Of a stretch of DNA of 64,000 nucleotides, positions 49,609-60,473 are shown one piece after another. Under the pieces are notes generated by a model that saw nothing but the letters and a program-made list of their open reading frames with translations, had not been told where the DNA came from and did not search any database. The position numbers were made by a program, and so were the translations under genes. Source of the stretch: Burkholderia ubonensis (GTDB lineage Bacteria > Pseudomonadota > Gammaproteobacteria > Burkholderiales > Burkholderiaceae); assembly GCF_902833085.1 (NCBI RefSeq), contig NZ_CADFEB010000002.1, forward strand, positions 248,001-312,000. Direction: 5' to 3'. The first letter of the stretch is position 1, and each line of letters opens with the position of its first letter.

Positions 49609-51118
49609 GATAACCTCGCTGCGTAAGCGCGCTTCGGAAAGTGGACGAAGGGCGCAGGGCGGCGATCCAGGCCGGTGTGTCGGACGTGCGCCCGAACGCG
49701 GCTGGCATCTTCGTCGCCGAGAGTTTCTTTAAGGTATGGGGGCGGCCGGCACGCGACACGATGGTCGGTGTATGGCGCGCGGTGGCACATGCGGTTGGCG
49801 CGAGGCGCCTGGCGCGATGCCGGGCGAGCGCCGCGGGTCGGCATGCTGTCGGCCGACGCGGAGAGGCCGCCGCGGCCAGTTCATGGAATGTTGTCGGGTT
49901 CGCCTCGAGCTGGTCCCGGCTGACGCGTTTGCCCCGCGCGCGCAGGGGCAGCGCCGTGCGCGCATGGTGCAGCGGGTCAGCGGGCAAGCCGATCGCGGGC
50001 GGCTGCTGTTGCGACATGTTCCCTCCCCCGGGTTGGACGGCCTGGCCGCGGACCGACGGGTTCGGGGGCGGGCGTCCGGAATGGCATATCGATGCCATGC
50101 AAATTCGGTTCCACGGCTTGCGTGCCGTGCGTCATCTCCTGGTGAATGTGCCGTCGTGCAGCGTTGGCGGGACGCTCGTCTGACGGAGCGTTACGCGTGC
50201 ATCGGTTGTGTATGCAACCGGATATGAAATCGGCCGGATTCGATCATGCGGTATACGGCGAGCGACGGACGGCGTGCATTGTCGAGCGCGCCGTTCGCAA
50301 AATGCAGTGGAACGGTATGAAGCGGTTCGCAACCGGTTCGCAGCGCCGTGGCCATACGCATCCCGGCCGTCGGGATTCGACGGCGCGAATGCGGCGGTGC
50401 GGTTCGCGCGGATTGCCATGTCAGTCATCCGTCGCAGCCGTAGCGATCGTTTACCGGACATACGGACCATGCGCGGTCTCCGGTGGATCCGTCAGAGCAT
50501 TGCGTCGAGCCCTTGGAGAGCGCGACATCGTCATGCGCCGAGCGTCGACGCAATACGGCTGACCGGCCTCACCCGACATTCCGACATGCCCGCTCGCACC
50601 GGCCGGCGCGAGCGCGCACAGGTGTCCGGGCAGGGGCGTGTTTGCGTCGCCGGCATCATGTCCGGCCGACGAATCGGAATGTGGCGTGTGCTTCACGGTG
50701 TGCTCCATCACGTGATGGCCTGATCGAGGAAGCGTGTAAAAACAGCATCGAGCGTGTAAAAAGAGTGCCCGCCGGGGGACGGAGCACAAAACCGTTTGCC
50801 GCAGCTTGGCGGGCGTCGGGTTTCGGCGCATTCGATCGCATTGCTCCCGACGATGTTGCGTGCGTCTGGCGGGCACGCCTGCCCGTCGCGCCGAGTGAAT
50901 TCGAAAAATGATTCGTAATCCGATATGAGTGATCGGCTCGCGTCTGCAATGTGCGACGCCATCCGGACATCCGGCGCGCCGCACCCGGTGCCGGCGATTG
51001 CCTGCATCGGCCTGTCGGGAAGAGGACAGGGCAGCGCGATCATGACGGATCTCGTGGATGATTCATTGAAAGAAGTGGTGGGCGCGACAGGGCTGCGATA
51101 TCGAAGGTCCGGCGGTCG
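49609..51118. other. Long region without a convincing gene between two EBP genes
   Basis: About 1.5 kb holding only overlapping frames in all six readings, none with codon bias, a ribosome-binding site and homology together. Base composition is lower in GC than the flanks, for example 57% in 50221-50280. It contains a pair of direct repeats at 50731-50762, the 3' end side of a small exported-protein gene, and a TGGCAT palindrome near 50083-50098 (arms TGGCAT and ATGCCA). It could hold an unrecognised small RNA. I see nothing firm. Confidence 0.5.
50731..50762. repeat. 20-bp-spaced direct repeat
   Basis: AGCGTGTAAAAA occurs at 50731-50742 and again at 50751-50762, with similar trailing bases (CAG and GAG). 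The period is exactly 20 bases, about two helical turns, so a protein could bind both on one face of the DNA. No gene start lies close by, so its use is unknown. Confidence 0.6.
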
Positions 51119-51469
51119 TCACTTGTTCGGTGGTGACGTGACGCGGCTCTGCAATGCTTGCTGCGTATTCACGGGAGCCGGAAGCGGCGCGGGCGGGGTA
51201 ATCTCGTCCCACAGCGTGACCGTGCCGTTGCCGGGTGTGGACGACGGCGCCAGCGCGACGTCCGATGTGCTGGCCGGCTGGAGCGCAGGCCGGCGCTCGT
51301 CGACCTGCGTGTAACGCTTCATCCATGTAGCGTCGTTTGCCGGAGACGCGAGCATGGTGTCGGGCACACCTCCCTGGGTGGTTTCCTGTGCGATCGCCGC
51401 GACCTGTAGCGACGCGGCTGTGAACGCGACGTCGATCCAGGCGATGGAAAGGCGATGAAGGGTTCGCAT
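51119..51469 (-). CDS. Small exported protein of unknown function, probable sigma-54 target
   Basis: A 116-residue product. It starts MRTLHRLSIAWIDVAFTAAS at the ATG 51469, with GGAGA 6 bases upstream. The signal ends near AAIA-QETTQGG. The mature part of about 83 residues is Pro/Thr/Ser-rich, has no cysteine and matches no family I know. A good -24/-12 sigma-54 promoter lies 28 bases upstream, and an enhancer-like palindrome lies 119 bases upstream of the start codon. It stands between two divergent EBP genes. Coding status is supported by the ribosome-binding site, signal peptide and promoter together. Confidence 0.72.
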   Translation of the reverse strand: MRTLHRLSIAWIDVAFTAASLQVAAIAQETTQGGVPDTMLASPANDATWMKRYTQVDERRPALQPASTSDVALAPSSTPGNGTVTLWDEITPPAPLPAPVNTQQALQSRVTSPPNK

Positions 51470-51496
51470 GGCGTATCTCCGGTGTGCACTGATACC

Positions 51497-51512
51497 AGCG
51501 AAATACATGCCA
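51497..51512 (-). promoter_or_regulatory. Sigma-54 (-24/-12) promoter for the small exported protein
   Basis: On the minus strand TGGCATGTATTTCGCT matches the sigma-54 consensus TGGCACG-N4-TTGCW at 10 of 12 positions. The essential GG and GC are separated by exactly 10 bases. Transcription should start near 51486, giving a leader of about 17 bases before the ATG. Confidence 0.75.
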
Positions 51513-51587
51513 CTGCGCCAGGATCGTTGTCGCGATTGCGCCCACCCCGACGGTGCGGCAGCGCGCGCAGCGAAACGAGGAGAAATT

Positions 51588-51603
51588 GTTTCAGCTCTGA
51601 AAC
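51588..51603. promoter_or_regulatory. Palindromic site, probable enhancer for an EBP
   Basis: GTTTCAG-CT-CTGAAAC has perfect 7-base arms. It is centred about 109 bases upstream of the predicted sigma-54 transcription start, the usual distance for EBP sites. That one of the two flanking EBPs binds it is inference. Confidence 0.6.
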
Positions 51604-52000
51604 GAGGGGCCTTGGGAGTACTGCTGATTCAAGCAATTCGCTTCGCGGACGACAATCGGCCTACGTGTCGATATGAAAAGCAGCCTGGGGCCTGCGGTTA
51701 TACGCAGAGGAATGGCGAGCTTCCGGTTCGTTCGGGTTGCCTTTCGAACACGCGCGTGGCGTTGAAATCGGCTTGTCTCGATCGATGCCTATAACTAAGC
51801 TGTCTTGACCAAAGAACAACCACACGCGAAGAGACCCGCGGCCGCTGTCCGCGATTTCGTGAGCGCCATCATGCGAGGTGTGGCACTGCCTCGCATTGCA
51901 TGGTGAATCGAGCCAGCCTGGGCATGGACCCGATTCGATTTTTGCATGCGACTTGGCATGCGTCGGTAATCGTCAGACGGTTGATGAACGGGGTGGGCAT
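51604..52000. other. Upstream region of the second EBP gene
   Basis: About 400 bases without a convincing gene. They hold the promoter of the EBP at 52001, which could not be fixed. A TGGCAC...GCA stretch near 51881-51895 has GG and GC 9 bases apart, not 10, so it is not accepted as sigma-54. GGGGTGGG at 51990-51997 is the ribosome-binding site. Confidence 0.4.
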
Positions 52001-53401
<1,401 letters not shown>

Positions 53402-53442
53402 AATTGGCGGGTACGGCCGCCCTCGCGGCCGAAGGAACCCGC

Positions 53443-54414
53443 ATGAAACAGTATCTCGATCTCGTTCGCACCATTCTCGACACCGGCACCTGGCAGGAGA
53501 ACCGCACGGGCATCCGCACCATCAGCATGCCCGGCGCGATGCTGCGCTTCGACCTCCAGCAAGGCTTTCCGGCCGTGACGACGAAGAAGCTCGCGTTCAA
53601 ATCCGCGATCGGCGAGCTGGTCGGCTTCCTGCGCGCGTCGCGCAGCGCCGCGGATTTCCGCGCGCTCGGCTGCAAGGTGTGGGACGCCAATGCGAACGAG
53701 AACGCGCAATGGCTCGCGAATCCGTACCGGCAGGGCGTGGACGATCTCGGCGACGTGTACGGCGTGCAATGGCGCAGGTGGCCCGGCTACAAGGTGCTCG
53801 ACGCGGGCGCAGACGCGCAGATCGCCGACGCGACCGGCCACGGCTTTCGGATCGTCGCGCGTTTCGACGAGGACGGTGCGCCGAAGGTGCTGTTGTACAA
53901 GGCGATCGACCAGCTGCGCCAGTGTCTCGACACGATCATGCAGGACCCGGGCAGTCGCCGCATCCTGTTCCACGGGTGGAATCCGGCGGTGCTCGACGAG
54001 ATCGCGCTGCCGGCTTGCCACCTGCTGTATCAGTTCCTGCCGAACGTCGCTAAGCGCGAGATCTCGCTGTGCCTGTACATCCGCAGCAACGACGTCGGAC
54101 TCGGCACGCCGTTCAACCTGACGGAAGGGGCCGCGCTGCTGTCGCTCGTCGGCCGGCTGACCGGCTATACGCCGCGCTGGTTCACGTATTTCGTCGGGGA
54201 CGCGCACATCTACGAGAACCAGCTCGACATGCTGCAGCAGCAGCTCGCGCGCGAGCCGTACGAGAGCCCGCGGCTCGCGATCGCCGATCGCGTGCCGGAG
54301 TATGCGCAGACGGGCGTGTACGCGCCCGAATGGCTGGAGAAGGTCGAGCCGTCCGACTTCTCGCTCGTCGGCTACCGGCATCATGAGCCGCTGACCGCGC
54401 CGATGGCCGTCTGA
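53443..54414 (+). CDS. thyA: Thymidylate synthase
   Basis: ThyA makes dTMP from dUMP using methylene-tetrahydrofolate, producing the dihydrofolate that FolA recycles. The 323-residue protein has the catalytic cysteine in [12 protein letters not shown], the dUMP phosphate Arg in [12 protein letters not shown], and [20 protein letters not shown]. It is about 60 residues longer than E. coli ThyA (264), owing to an insertion after [12 protein letters not shown] that includes [22 protein letters not shown] at 53443. Terminator follows. Confidence 0.95.
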   Translation: MKQYLDLVRTILDTGTWQENRTGIRTISMPGAMLRFDLQQGFPAVTTKKLAFKSAIGELVGFLRASRSAADFRALGCKVWDANANENAQWLANPYRQGVDDLGDVYGVQWRRWPGYKVLDAGADAQIADATGHGFRIVARFDEDGAPKVLLYKAIDQLRQCLDTIMQDPGSRRILFHGWNPAVLDEIALPACHLLYQFLPNVAKREISLCLYIRSNDVGLGTPFNLTEGAALLSLVGRLTGYTPRWFTYFVGDAHIYENQLDMLQQQLAREPYESPRLAIADRVPEYAQTGVYAPEWLEKVEPSDFSLVGYRHHEPLTAPMAV

Positions 54415-54451
54415 TCGCCGCGCGCGACGCTCGTCCCGCTTCGTACGAAGG

Positions 54452-54484
54452 CCCGACCGGCTTGCGCCGGTCGGGTTTTTTTTC
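54452..54484. terminator. Terminator after thyA
   Basis: CCCGACCGG/CCGGTCGGG arms (54452-54460, 54467-54475) then eight T. It lies between convergent genes. Confidence 0.92.
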
Positions 54485-54498
54485 ACCTGCGCAGGCGC

Positions 54499-57201
54499 TT
54501 ACTGGTGATGGCGGTCGTCATGACCGTTGTTGTGCGGCGCTTGCGGCGGAGGGCTGCTCTGGACGTGCGGTGCGGGCATTGACGGCCGTGGCTCCATGCG
54601 CGGCGGCTGTGCCTGCGGCCGCGGCTCCATCCGGGGTGCCTGCATCTGCGGGCGCGGTTCCATATGCGGCGCCTGCATCTGCGGCCGGGCTTCCACATGG
54701 GGCGTGGGCAGTTGCGGCCGCGGCAAGGCCTGCATCTGCATCGCCGGCGGTTGCTGCCGCGGCGCCTCGCGAGCGGGCGCCGGCGGGCGATATTCGTTCG
54801 CACGCGGCGGCGCGACGTCCTGGCGCGGCGCGGGCGGCGCGTAGTCGCCACGCGGACGCGGCGCCGCGGGCGCGTTGTCGGGCCGCGGCTGCCCGTGCTG
54901 GACCGGCGCGGAGAAATCGGGGCGCGGTTGCGGCGTCGGGGCGGCGAGGTCTGCGCGCGGGTTCGGCAATGCGCGTGGCGTCGGCGCGGTTTCGGCCGGC
55001 CGCGCCGCCGGCGCCGGTGCGGCGTCCGGGCGCGGCGGCTGCATCGCGCTTCGCACCGGCGGCAGCGCGTTCTGTCCCGCCGGATGGGTCGCGGTCGGCG
55101 CGCCGGACGAGCCGGGCGCCGCGCGTTGCCGGTCGATCGGCGGGTGCGGCTGCATCCACGCGGGCGACGGTGCAGGCGCGGCCTGCGCGGCGCGCGCGCC
55201 GCCACGCAGGTCGGGCGCGTTGCCGAGCGATGGCGGATGCGGGACGCCGGGTCCCGGCGCCGCGGCGGCATGCTGGCCCGCGGGCGCGTTCGGCGCGGCG
55301 CCGTTCATCAAGTGGGGTGCATTCGCGGGCTCGCCGTTCGCCGGGTGGCCGCCGTGCATGGCGCCCATCAGCGCAGCCGCGCCCAGGCCGGCGGCGGCAG
55401 CGCCGACCCCGGCCGCGGCGAGGCCGGACGGGCCGGACGGCCCCGATGGGCCCGATGGGCCCGCATGCGCGGCGCCGGGCTGGCCTTCGGCCTGCGCATG
55501 CGTCGGCTGCACGACCGGGCCGTGCGGATTGACGAGCTGCACGTTGCGCATCGCCCAGCCGCTCTCGTGCGGATTGCCGGGCACCTTGACCGGGCGCGGC
55601 GTGTAGTCGGGCGGCACGCTGGTTTTCACCACCGGCGCGCCCGCGCCGGGCACGCGTGCGCCTTGCTGGACCAGATGCTCGGCCGCCCGGTCGCGGAACG
55701 CGGGCGGCACGGCCGGGTTGCGCGTCGCGACGACCGGATGCTGCGCGATGGCGGCCGGCGGCCGATAGGCGGCGTTGCGCAGCCCGCCGGTGAAGCTCTG
55801 GCGCACCGGCGCGATGCCCGGCGTACCCGGCGTCACGTGCGCGTTGCGCCACTGCTGCGGGTCGACGTGCTGCGCGAAGTGCGCGACCGGCTGGCCGTGT
55901 ACGAACGCGGTCGCGGGCACGGCCGTGATCGCATGCGGCGCGCGGTAATTGATGTACGTGTTGTTGATGTTGGTGATGTTCGTCACGTTCACGGTCTTGT
56001 TCACGTTGACGTTGACGTTGTTCACCACGATGTTCCGGTTTACGCGGTCGTAGTAATGCGGGCTCCAGCCGCCCCAGCCCGGATGCCAGCGTTCGCCCGG
56101 GCCGAGCGGGAACCACGCGCAGCCCGCCGCGGCGACGCCGCCGACCGTGAGCCCGATGCTCCAGTCGAAGCCGCCGCCCCCGCCGCCGACGAATGCGACG
56201 AGCGCCGGCGCATAGACGGGCGGCTCGCTGACGACGACCGGACCGGGCACCCACGCCCAGCTGTCGTCGACATAGGCCCAGCGGCCGTAGTGATACGGCG
56301 CGAAGCCCCACGGCGCGTCGTCGACCCAGGTCCAGCCCCACGGCGCCTGCCAGATCCAGTGGCCGTCGTGGTACGGCGCCCAGCCCTCCGGCACGTCGTT
56401 CGGCACCCAGGTTGCGCCGTAGGTCGGGTCCTCGCGCCACGTGCCGTTCGCGTCGAGGTCCTGATAGCCGGGAATGTCACGCGACACGTAGCGGGCCGAC
56501 ACCGAGCGCTCCTCGTTGCCGTCGCGGCCGGCGGCCCACTGGTCGAACGGGTCGAGGCCGGGCGCCTGCGCCTGCTGCGCGACCTGCAGGCCGGTGCCGG
56601 TGAACACGACCTGCTGCCCGGCCGACAGCGGGTACTGGCCGTTGTCGCCGTAGACGGTCGCGCTGCCGCGCCGCACGGTGACCGTCGTGCTCGCGCCGTT
56701 CGGCGCGACGTCGACGCGGTAGTCGCCGGGGCCGGCGACGCCGAGCGCGAGGTTCGGCGTGTCGATTTCATATGAGGTGCCGGGCGGCAGCGAACGCACG
56801 TGCGTCGACACGGAGCCGAGGCCGACCTTCAGCTGCGTCGTCGTGTCGTCGAGGTTCATCACCGACAGGCTCGTCGATTCACCGAGCCGCACGGCGGTCG
56901 AGCCGATGTGCAGCTCCGAGCGCGCCCCCGCGTCGTTCCACAACTGGTCGCCGGTGGTCAGCGGCCGGTTCACGGCGGCGTACGACCAGGTATCGGTGCC
57001 GGCCGGCTCGGTCGTCACGGCGCCGGACAGGTAATTGAGCCGTGCGACGCGCCCGGGCGGATCGCCTTGCTGCTGTTGCCGGGCGGCCGCGTACGGCGGC
57101 GCGCCCGTCGACTGGGCGAACGCGGTGGGCAGCGCGGCCAGCGCGGCGAAGGCAAGCAGGGTGACGCGTGTGGTGCGTTTGAGCGTGAACAGGGTGGCCA
57201 T
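54499..57201 (-). CDS. FecR/DUF6600-type exported protein with long Pro-rich tail
   Basis: A 900-residue exported protein. After a signal peptide (TLLAFAALAALPTAFA-QS) comes a FecR-like region (about 45-215, beginning VARLNYLSGAVTTEPAG). It is followed by a Trp-rich block of DUF6600 type (APYHDGHWIWQAPWGWTWVD). An Asn/Val-rich stretch near residues 390-420 follows. The second half is a disordered Pro/Ala/Gln/Arg-rich tail with Gly-Pro-Ser tracts and four 11-residue repeats near the end. Function unknown; such proteins occur in the periplasm of Burkholderia. Confidence 0.82.
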   Translation of the reverse strand: MATLFTLKRTTRVTLLAFAALAALPTAFAQSTGAPPYAAARQQQQGDPPGRVARLNYLSGAVTTEPAGTDTWSYAAVNRPLTTGDQLWNDAGARSELHIGSTAVRLGESTSLSVMNLDDTTTQLKVGLGSVSTHVRSLPPGTSYEIDTPNLALGVAGPGDYRVDVAPNGASTTVTVRRGSATVYGDNGQYPLSAGQQVVFTGTGLQVAQQAQAPGLDPFDQWAAGRDGNEERSVSARYVSRDIPGYQDLDANGTWREDPTYGATWVPNDVPEGWAPYHDGHWIWQAPWGWTWVDDAPWGFAPYHYGRWAYVDDSWAWVPGPVVVSEPPVYAPALVAFVGGGGGGFDWSIGLTVGGVAAAGCAWFPLGPGERWHPGWGGWSPHYYDRVNRNIVVNNVNVNVNKTVNVTNITNINNTYINYRAPHAITAVPATAFVHGQPVAHFAQHVDPQQWRNAHVTPGTPGIAPVRQSFTGGLRNAAYRPPAAIAQHPVVATRNPAVPPAFRDRAAEHLVQQGARVPGAGAPVVKTSVPPDYTPRPVKVPGNPHESGWAMRNVQLVNPHGPVVQPTHAQAEGQPGAAHAGPSGPSGPSGPSGLAAAGVGAAAAGLGAAALMGAMHGGHPANGEPANAPHLMNGAAPNAPAGQHAAAAPGPGVPHPPSLGNAPDLRGGARAAQAAPAPSPAWMQPHPPIDRQRAAPGSSGAPTATHPAGQNALPPVRSAMQPPRPDAAPAPAARPAETAPTPRALPNPRADLAAPTPQPRPDFSAPVQHGQPRPDNAPAAPRPRGDYAPPAPRQDVAPPRANEYRPPAPAREAPRQQPPAMQMQALPRPQLPTPHVEARPQMQAPHMEPRPQMQAPRMEPRPQAQPPRMEPRPSMPAPHVQSSPPPQAPHNNGHDDRHHQ
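54565..54696 (-). repeat. Four 33-bp imperfect repeats in the DUF6600 gene tail
   Basis: Residues 836-879 consist of four 11-residue units of the pattern (M/V)E(P/A)RPQMQAP(H/R), ending at VQSS. The unit is a multiple of three. The DNA copies are similar but not identical, so old duplication is more likely than recent slippage. Confidence 0.7.
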
Positions 57202-57342
57202 GATGAGCGTCTTTCGTCGTTATCCCGGCGCGTCGATTCGTGCCGTTGAATTCACAATATCCGCTCAGGCTGTTTCAGTGCTCTGTGTTTTGTAAGACCT
57301 CATCCCCGTCGTGTAACAAAACTTGTCTGCCGCACGCACGCG

Positions 57343-58050
57343 TCATGGGGCCGTAAGCCACGCGTCGAGCGCCTGCTGTCCGGGCACGGTCACGCGCAGC
57401 ACGCGCGGCCGCTCGGTGCGCTCGACCCAGCCCTGCGCGCAGAAGCTGTCGAGCAGCGCCGCGCCGAGCGCGCCGCCGAGGTGCGAGCGGCGCTCGCTCC
57501 AGTCCAGGCAGCCGCACGCGAAGCGGCGCCGGCGCGTGCGCTGCTGCGCGACGTCGATGCCCCAGCGTGCGAGCGCCTGCGTGCCGAGCTCGGTCGCGTC
57601 GACCGCGTCGCCTTGCGTGTCCAGCCAGCCGCGCGCGGTGAGCGCGTCGAAGATGCGCACGGCGAGCTCGCCCGCCATGTGGTCGTAGCAGGTGCGCGCG
57701 TAGCGCAGCTCGGCGGGCACGGCGCGCGACGGCGGCGGAACCGGCCGGTGCGGCGCGGCCGCGCGGGCGACGTTCGCGAGCGCCTCGAGCGACGCGGCGA
57801 TGTCGGCGGATGCGATCCGGTAATAGCGGTGCCGGCCGCGGACGTCGAGCGCGAGCAGCCCGCCTTCGGTCAGGCGCGCGAGGTGCGCGCTGGCAGCGGA
57901 CGGCGACAGCCCGGCGACCAGCGTGAGCTCGCCGGCGGGGCGGGCGCTGCCGTCCATCAGCACCCACAGCATCGCGGCTCGCCCGGGGTCGGCGATCAGC
58001 GCGCCGATGCGGCTCAGGCCCGGAAAATGGTGATCGTCGGAATCGGTCAT
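57343..58050 (-). CDS. ArsR-family helix-turn-helix regulator
   Basis: A 235-residue protein. The N-terminal winged HTH (about 5-85, MLWVLMDGSARPAGELTLVA, SPSAASAHLARLTEGGLLAL and RGRHRYYRIASADIA) is ArsR-type. A second C-terminal helical region (about 105-235) includes RYARTCYDHMAGELAVRIFD and a CGCLDW segment. There is no classical metal-site CVC motif in the HTH. The ATG at 58050 is chosen. Its targets are not apparent; the nearest genes are a DUF6600 protein (same strand) and a small lipoprotein ORF (divergent). Confidence 0.85.
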   Translation of the reverse strand: MTDSDDHHFPGLSRIGALIADPGRAAMLWVLMDGSARPAGELTLVAGLSPSAASAHLARLTEGGLLALDVRGRHRYYRIASADIAASLEALANVARAAAPHRPVPPPSRAVPAELRYARTCYDHMAGELAVRIFDALTARGWLDTQGDAVDATELGTQALARWGIDVAQQRTRRRRFACGCLDWSERRSHLGGALGAALLDSFCAQGWVERTERPRVLRVTVPGQQALDAWLTAP

Positions 58051-58225
58051 CTTGGCGCCTCGGAGAAGGGGGGATGCCTCGCAGTGTAGGCGCTGACGGC
58101 ATTCGATGTTTCGCGTCAGGCTGAAATGTCGAATGCGACGGGCCGGCGGCGGAGGGCCGGCGGCCCGGCGCGTACAATGGCCGGGCGCGGCGGCAGTGGG
58201 CCGCCGCAGGTGACACGATGCGACG

Positions 58226-58366
58226 ATGAAGACGATTTTCTGCTTGCTGGCGGCCGCGCTGGTCTGCGCGGCTTGCGCGCAGGGCGGCGTGAGCGCCGCG
58301 GACGAGCGCGGCAGCCATATCGAGATGTACGGCGTGATCGACCAGGGCGTGACGGTGCGCCGCTGA
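58226..58366 (+). CDS. Tiny lipoprotein-like ORF
   Basis: A 46-residue frame from ATG 58226, with CGACG but no strong Shine-Dalgarno upstream. It starts MKTIFCLLAAALVCAACAQG, a hydrophobic signal ending in a Cys in an AAC context that could be a lipobox (position -3 is Cys, unusual). The remaining 28 residues end ERGSHIEMYGVIDQGVTVRR. Divergent from the ArsR gene and upstream of the thioesterase. I recognise no family. Moderate support only. Confidence 0.5.
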   Translation: MKTIFCLLAAALVCAACAQGGVSAADERGSHIEMYGVIDQGVTVRR

Positions 58367-58498
58367 CCGGGGACGCGCCGTCCGTCCGGGCTGGCCCGCT
58401 CCCGCGTGCCGGGCCGGCCGGCGCGCCGCGGCGCATTGTCGCAGTGCACCGTATAATGGGGCCGTTTGCAGTGCCCCACGCCGCCTGGAGTCAACAAG

Positions 58499-59011
58499 AT
58501 GTCCGCCTCGTCCCCCGCCACCGCGACCCTCGATCGCAACGAAACCGTTTTCCGCTTCCTCGCCGAGCCGTCGTCCGTGAACTTCGGCGGCAAGGTGCAT
58601 GGCGGCGCGCTGATGAAATGGATCGACGAGGTCGCCTACGCATGCGCGGCGGTCTGGTCGAGCCGCTATTGCGTGACGGTCAGCGTCGGCAACATCCGCT
58701 TCCAGCGTCCGATCCTGGTCGGCAACCTGGTCGAGCTGAAGGCGCGCGTCGTCGCGACCGGGCGCACCAGCATGCACATCCACGTGTCGGTGCACGCCGG
58801 CGATCCGAAGGGCGGCGTGCTGCGCCAGACGACCGACTGCCTCGTCGTGTTCGTCGCCGTCGACGAGAACGGCAACCCGCTGCCGGTGCCGCCGTTCGTG
58901 CCCGAGACCGACGAGCAGAAGCGCCTCGCGAAGTACGCGATGGACGTGCGCGCCGCGCTCGACAAGATCGTCGAGATGAAGCCCGAAGAGGTCGCGAAGG
59001 GCACGGTCTGA
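58499..59011 (+). CDS. Acyl-CoA thioesterase (hotdog fold)
   Basis: A 170-residue hotdog thioesterase of the YciA/Acot group. The core is NFGGKVHGGALMKWIDEVAY with the catalytic Asp in the following helix. SVGNIRFQRPILVGNLVEL follows. A C-terminal tail (residues 140-170) is extra. ATG at 58499. It would hydrolyse acyl-CoA of unknown chain length in the cytoplasm. Probably monocistronic, convergent with fumC. Confidence 0.9.
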   Translation: MSASSPATATLDRNETVFRFLAEPSSVNFGGKVHGGALMKWIDEVAYACAAVWSSRYCVTVSVGNIRFQRPILVGNLVELKARVVATGRTSMHIHVSVHAGDPKGGVLRQTTDCLVVFVAVDENGNPLPVPPFVPETDEQKRLAKYAMDVRAALDKIVEMKPEEVAKGTV

Positions 59012-59078
59012 CGCAAGCGCCGCCGTGCCGGACCCGTTGCGCGCCGCCGCGCGATGCCGGCGGCGCGCGACCCGCGCG

Positions 59079-60473
59079 TCAGCGCGTCCCGATCATCTGC
59101 TCGGGACGCACCCATTCATCGAACTCCGCGTCGGTCAGATAGCCGAGCGCGAGCGCGGCGGCCTTCAGCGTCGTGCCTTCCTTGTGCGCCTTCTTCGCGA
59201 TCTGCGCGGCCTTGTCGTAGCCGATGTGCGGATTGAGCGCCGTCACGAGCATCAGCGATTCGTTGAGCAGCAGGTCGATGCGTGCGCGGTTCGGTTCGAT
59301 GCCGACCGCGCAATGGTCGTTGAAGCTCTGCGCGCCGTCGGCGAGCAGCCGCACCGATTGCAGCACGTTGTGCGCGATCATCGGCCGGAACACGTTCAGC
59401 TCGAAATTGCCGCTCGCGCCGCCGACGTTCACCGCGACGTCGTTGCCGAACACCTGGCAGCACAGCATCGTCACGGCTTCGGACTGCGTCGGGTTCACCT
59501 TGCCCGGCATGATCGAGCTGCCCGGCTCGTTCTCGGGAATCGACAGCTCGCCGAGCCCGCAGCGCGGCCCGCTCGCGAGCCAGCGGACGTCGTTGGCGAT
59601 CTTCATCAGGCTCGCCGCGACGGTCTTCAGCGCGCCGTGCGCGAACACCAGCGCGTCGGCGGCCGCCATCACCTCGAACTTGCTCGGCGCGCTCACGAAC
59701 GGCAGCTTCGCCAGGCGGCCGATTTCGTCGGCGACGCGCACCGCGAATTCCGGATGCGCGTTCAGCCCGGTGCCGACCGCGGTGCCGCCGAGCGCGAGCT
59801 CGTACAGGTGCGGCAGCGCCGATTCGACGTGCCGGACGCCCTGGTCGAGCTGCGCGACGTAGCCGGAGAACTCCTGGCCGAGCGTGAGCGGCGTCGCGTC
59901 CTGCAGGTGCGTGCGGCCGATCTTCACGATGTCGGCGAACGCCTTCGACTTCGCGTCGAGCGTCGCGCGCAGCGTGCGCAGCGCGGGCAGCAGGTGGTTG
60001 ACGATCGCATACGCGGCGGCGACGTGCATCGCGGTCGGAAACACGTCGTTCGACGACTGGCCGCGGTTCACGTCGTCGTTCGGATGGACCTTGCGCGCCT
60101 CGCCGCGCTCGCCACCCATCAGCTCGCTTGCGCGGTTCGCGATCACCTCGTTGAGGTTCATGTTGGTCTGCGTGCCGGAGCCGGTCTGCCAGACCGCGAG
60201 CGGGAATTCGCGCGGATGCTGGCCCGCGATGATCTCGTCGGCCGCCGCGATGATCGCGTGCGCCTTGTCGTCGGCCAGCACGCCGAGCGACTGGTTCACG
60301 GCCGCCGCCGCGCGCTTCACGATCGCGAGCGCGTGGATCAGCTCCGGCGACTGCTTCTCGGTCGAGATCCGGAAATTCTGCAGCGAGCGCTCGGTCTGCG
60401 CGCCCCAGAGCCGGGCGGCCGGCACGGCGATCTCGCCGAACGTGTCGCGTTCCATCCGAACTGCTTCGTTCAT
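59079..60473 (-). CDS. fumC: Fumarate hydratase, class II
   Basis: FumC interconverts fumarate and malate in the TCA cycle without an iron-sulfur cluster. The 464-residue protein shows [20 protein letters not shown] near the N-terminus and the fumarase signature [13 protein letters not shown], with [20 protein letters not shown] containing the active-site His. A GGAGTG ribosome-binding site precedes ATG 60473. Standard length and motifs. Confidence 0.96.
   Translation of the reverse strand: MNEAVRMERDTFGEIAVPAARLWGAQTERSLQNFRISTEKQSPELIHALAIVKRAAAAVNQSLGVLADDKAHAIIAAADEIIAGQHPREFPLAVWQTGSGTQTNMNLNEVIANRASELMGGERGEARKVHPNDDVNRGQSSNDVFPTAMHVAAAYAIVNHLLPALRTLRATLDAKSKAFADIVKIGRTHLQDATPLTLGQEFSGYVAQLDQGVRHVESALPHLYELALGGTAVGTGLNAHPEFAVRVADEIGRLAKLPFVSAPSKFEVMAAADALVFAHGALKTVAASLMKIANDVRWLASGPRCGLGELSIPENEPGSSIMPGKVNPTQSEAVTMLCCQVFGNDVAVNVGGASGNFELNVFRPMIAHNVLQSVRLLADGAQSFNDHCAVGIEPNRARIDLLLNESLMLVTALNPHIGYDKAAQIAKKAHKEGTTLKAAALALGYLTDAEFDEWVRPEQMIGTR

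Noticed and set aside
49703..49718. TGGCATCTTCGTCGCC as a plus-strand sigma-54 promoter
   Set aside because: Spacing is right, but the -12 part is poor and no gene begins downstream in that direction.
49641..51062. Several frames of 100-180 codons between the EBPs
   Set aside because: They overlap one another on both strands, are Arg/Ala-rich and have no ribosome-binding site or recognisable domain.
51881..51895. TGGCACTGCCTCGCA as a sigma-54 promoter for the second EBP
   Set aside because: GG and GC are separated by 9 bases rather than the required 10.
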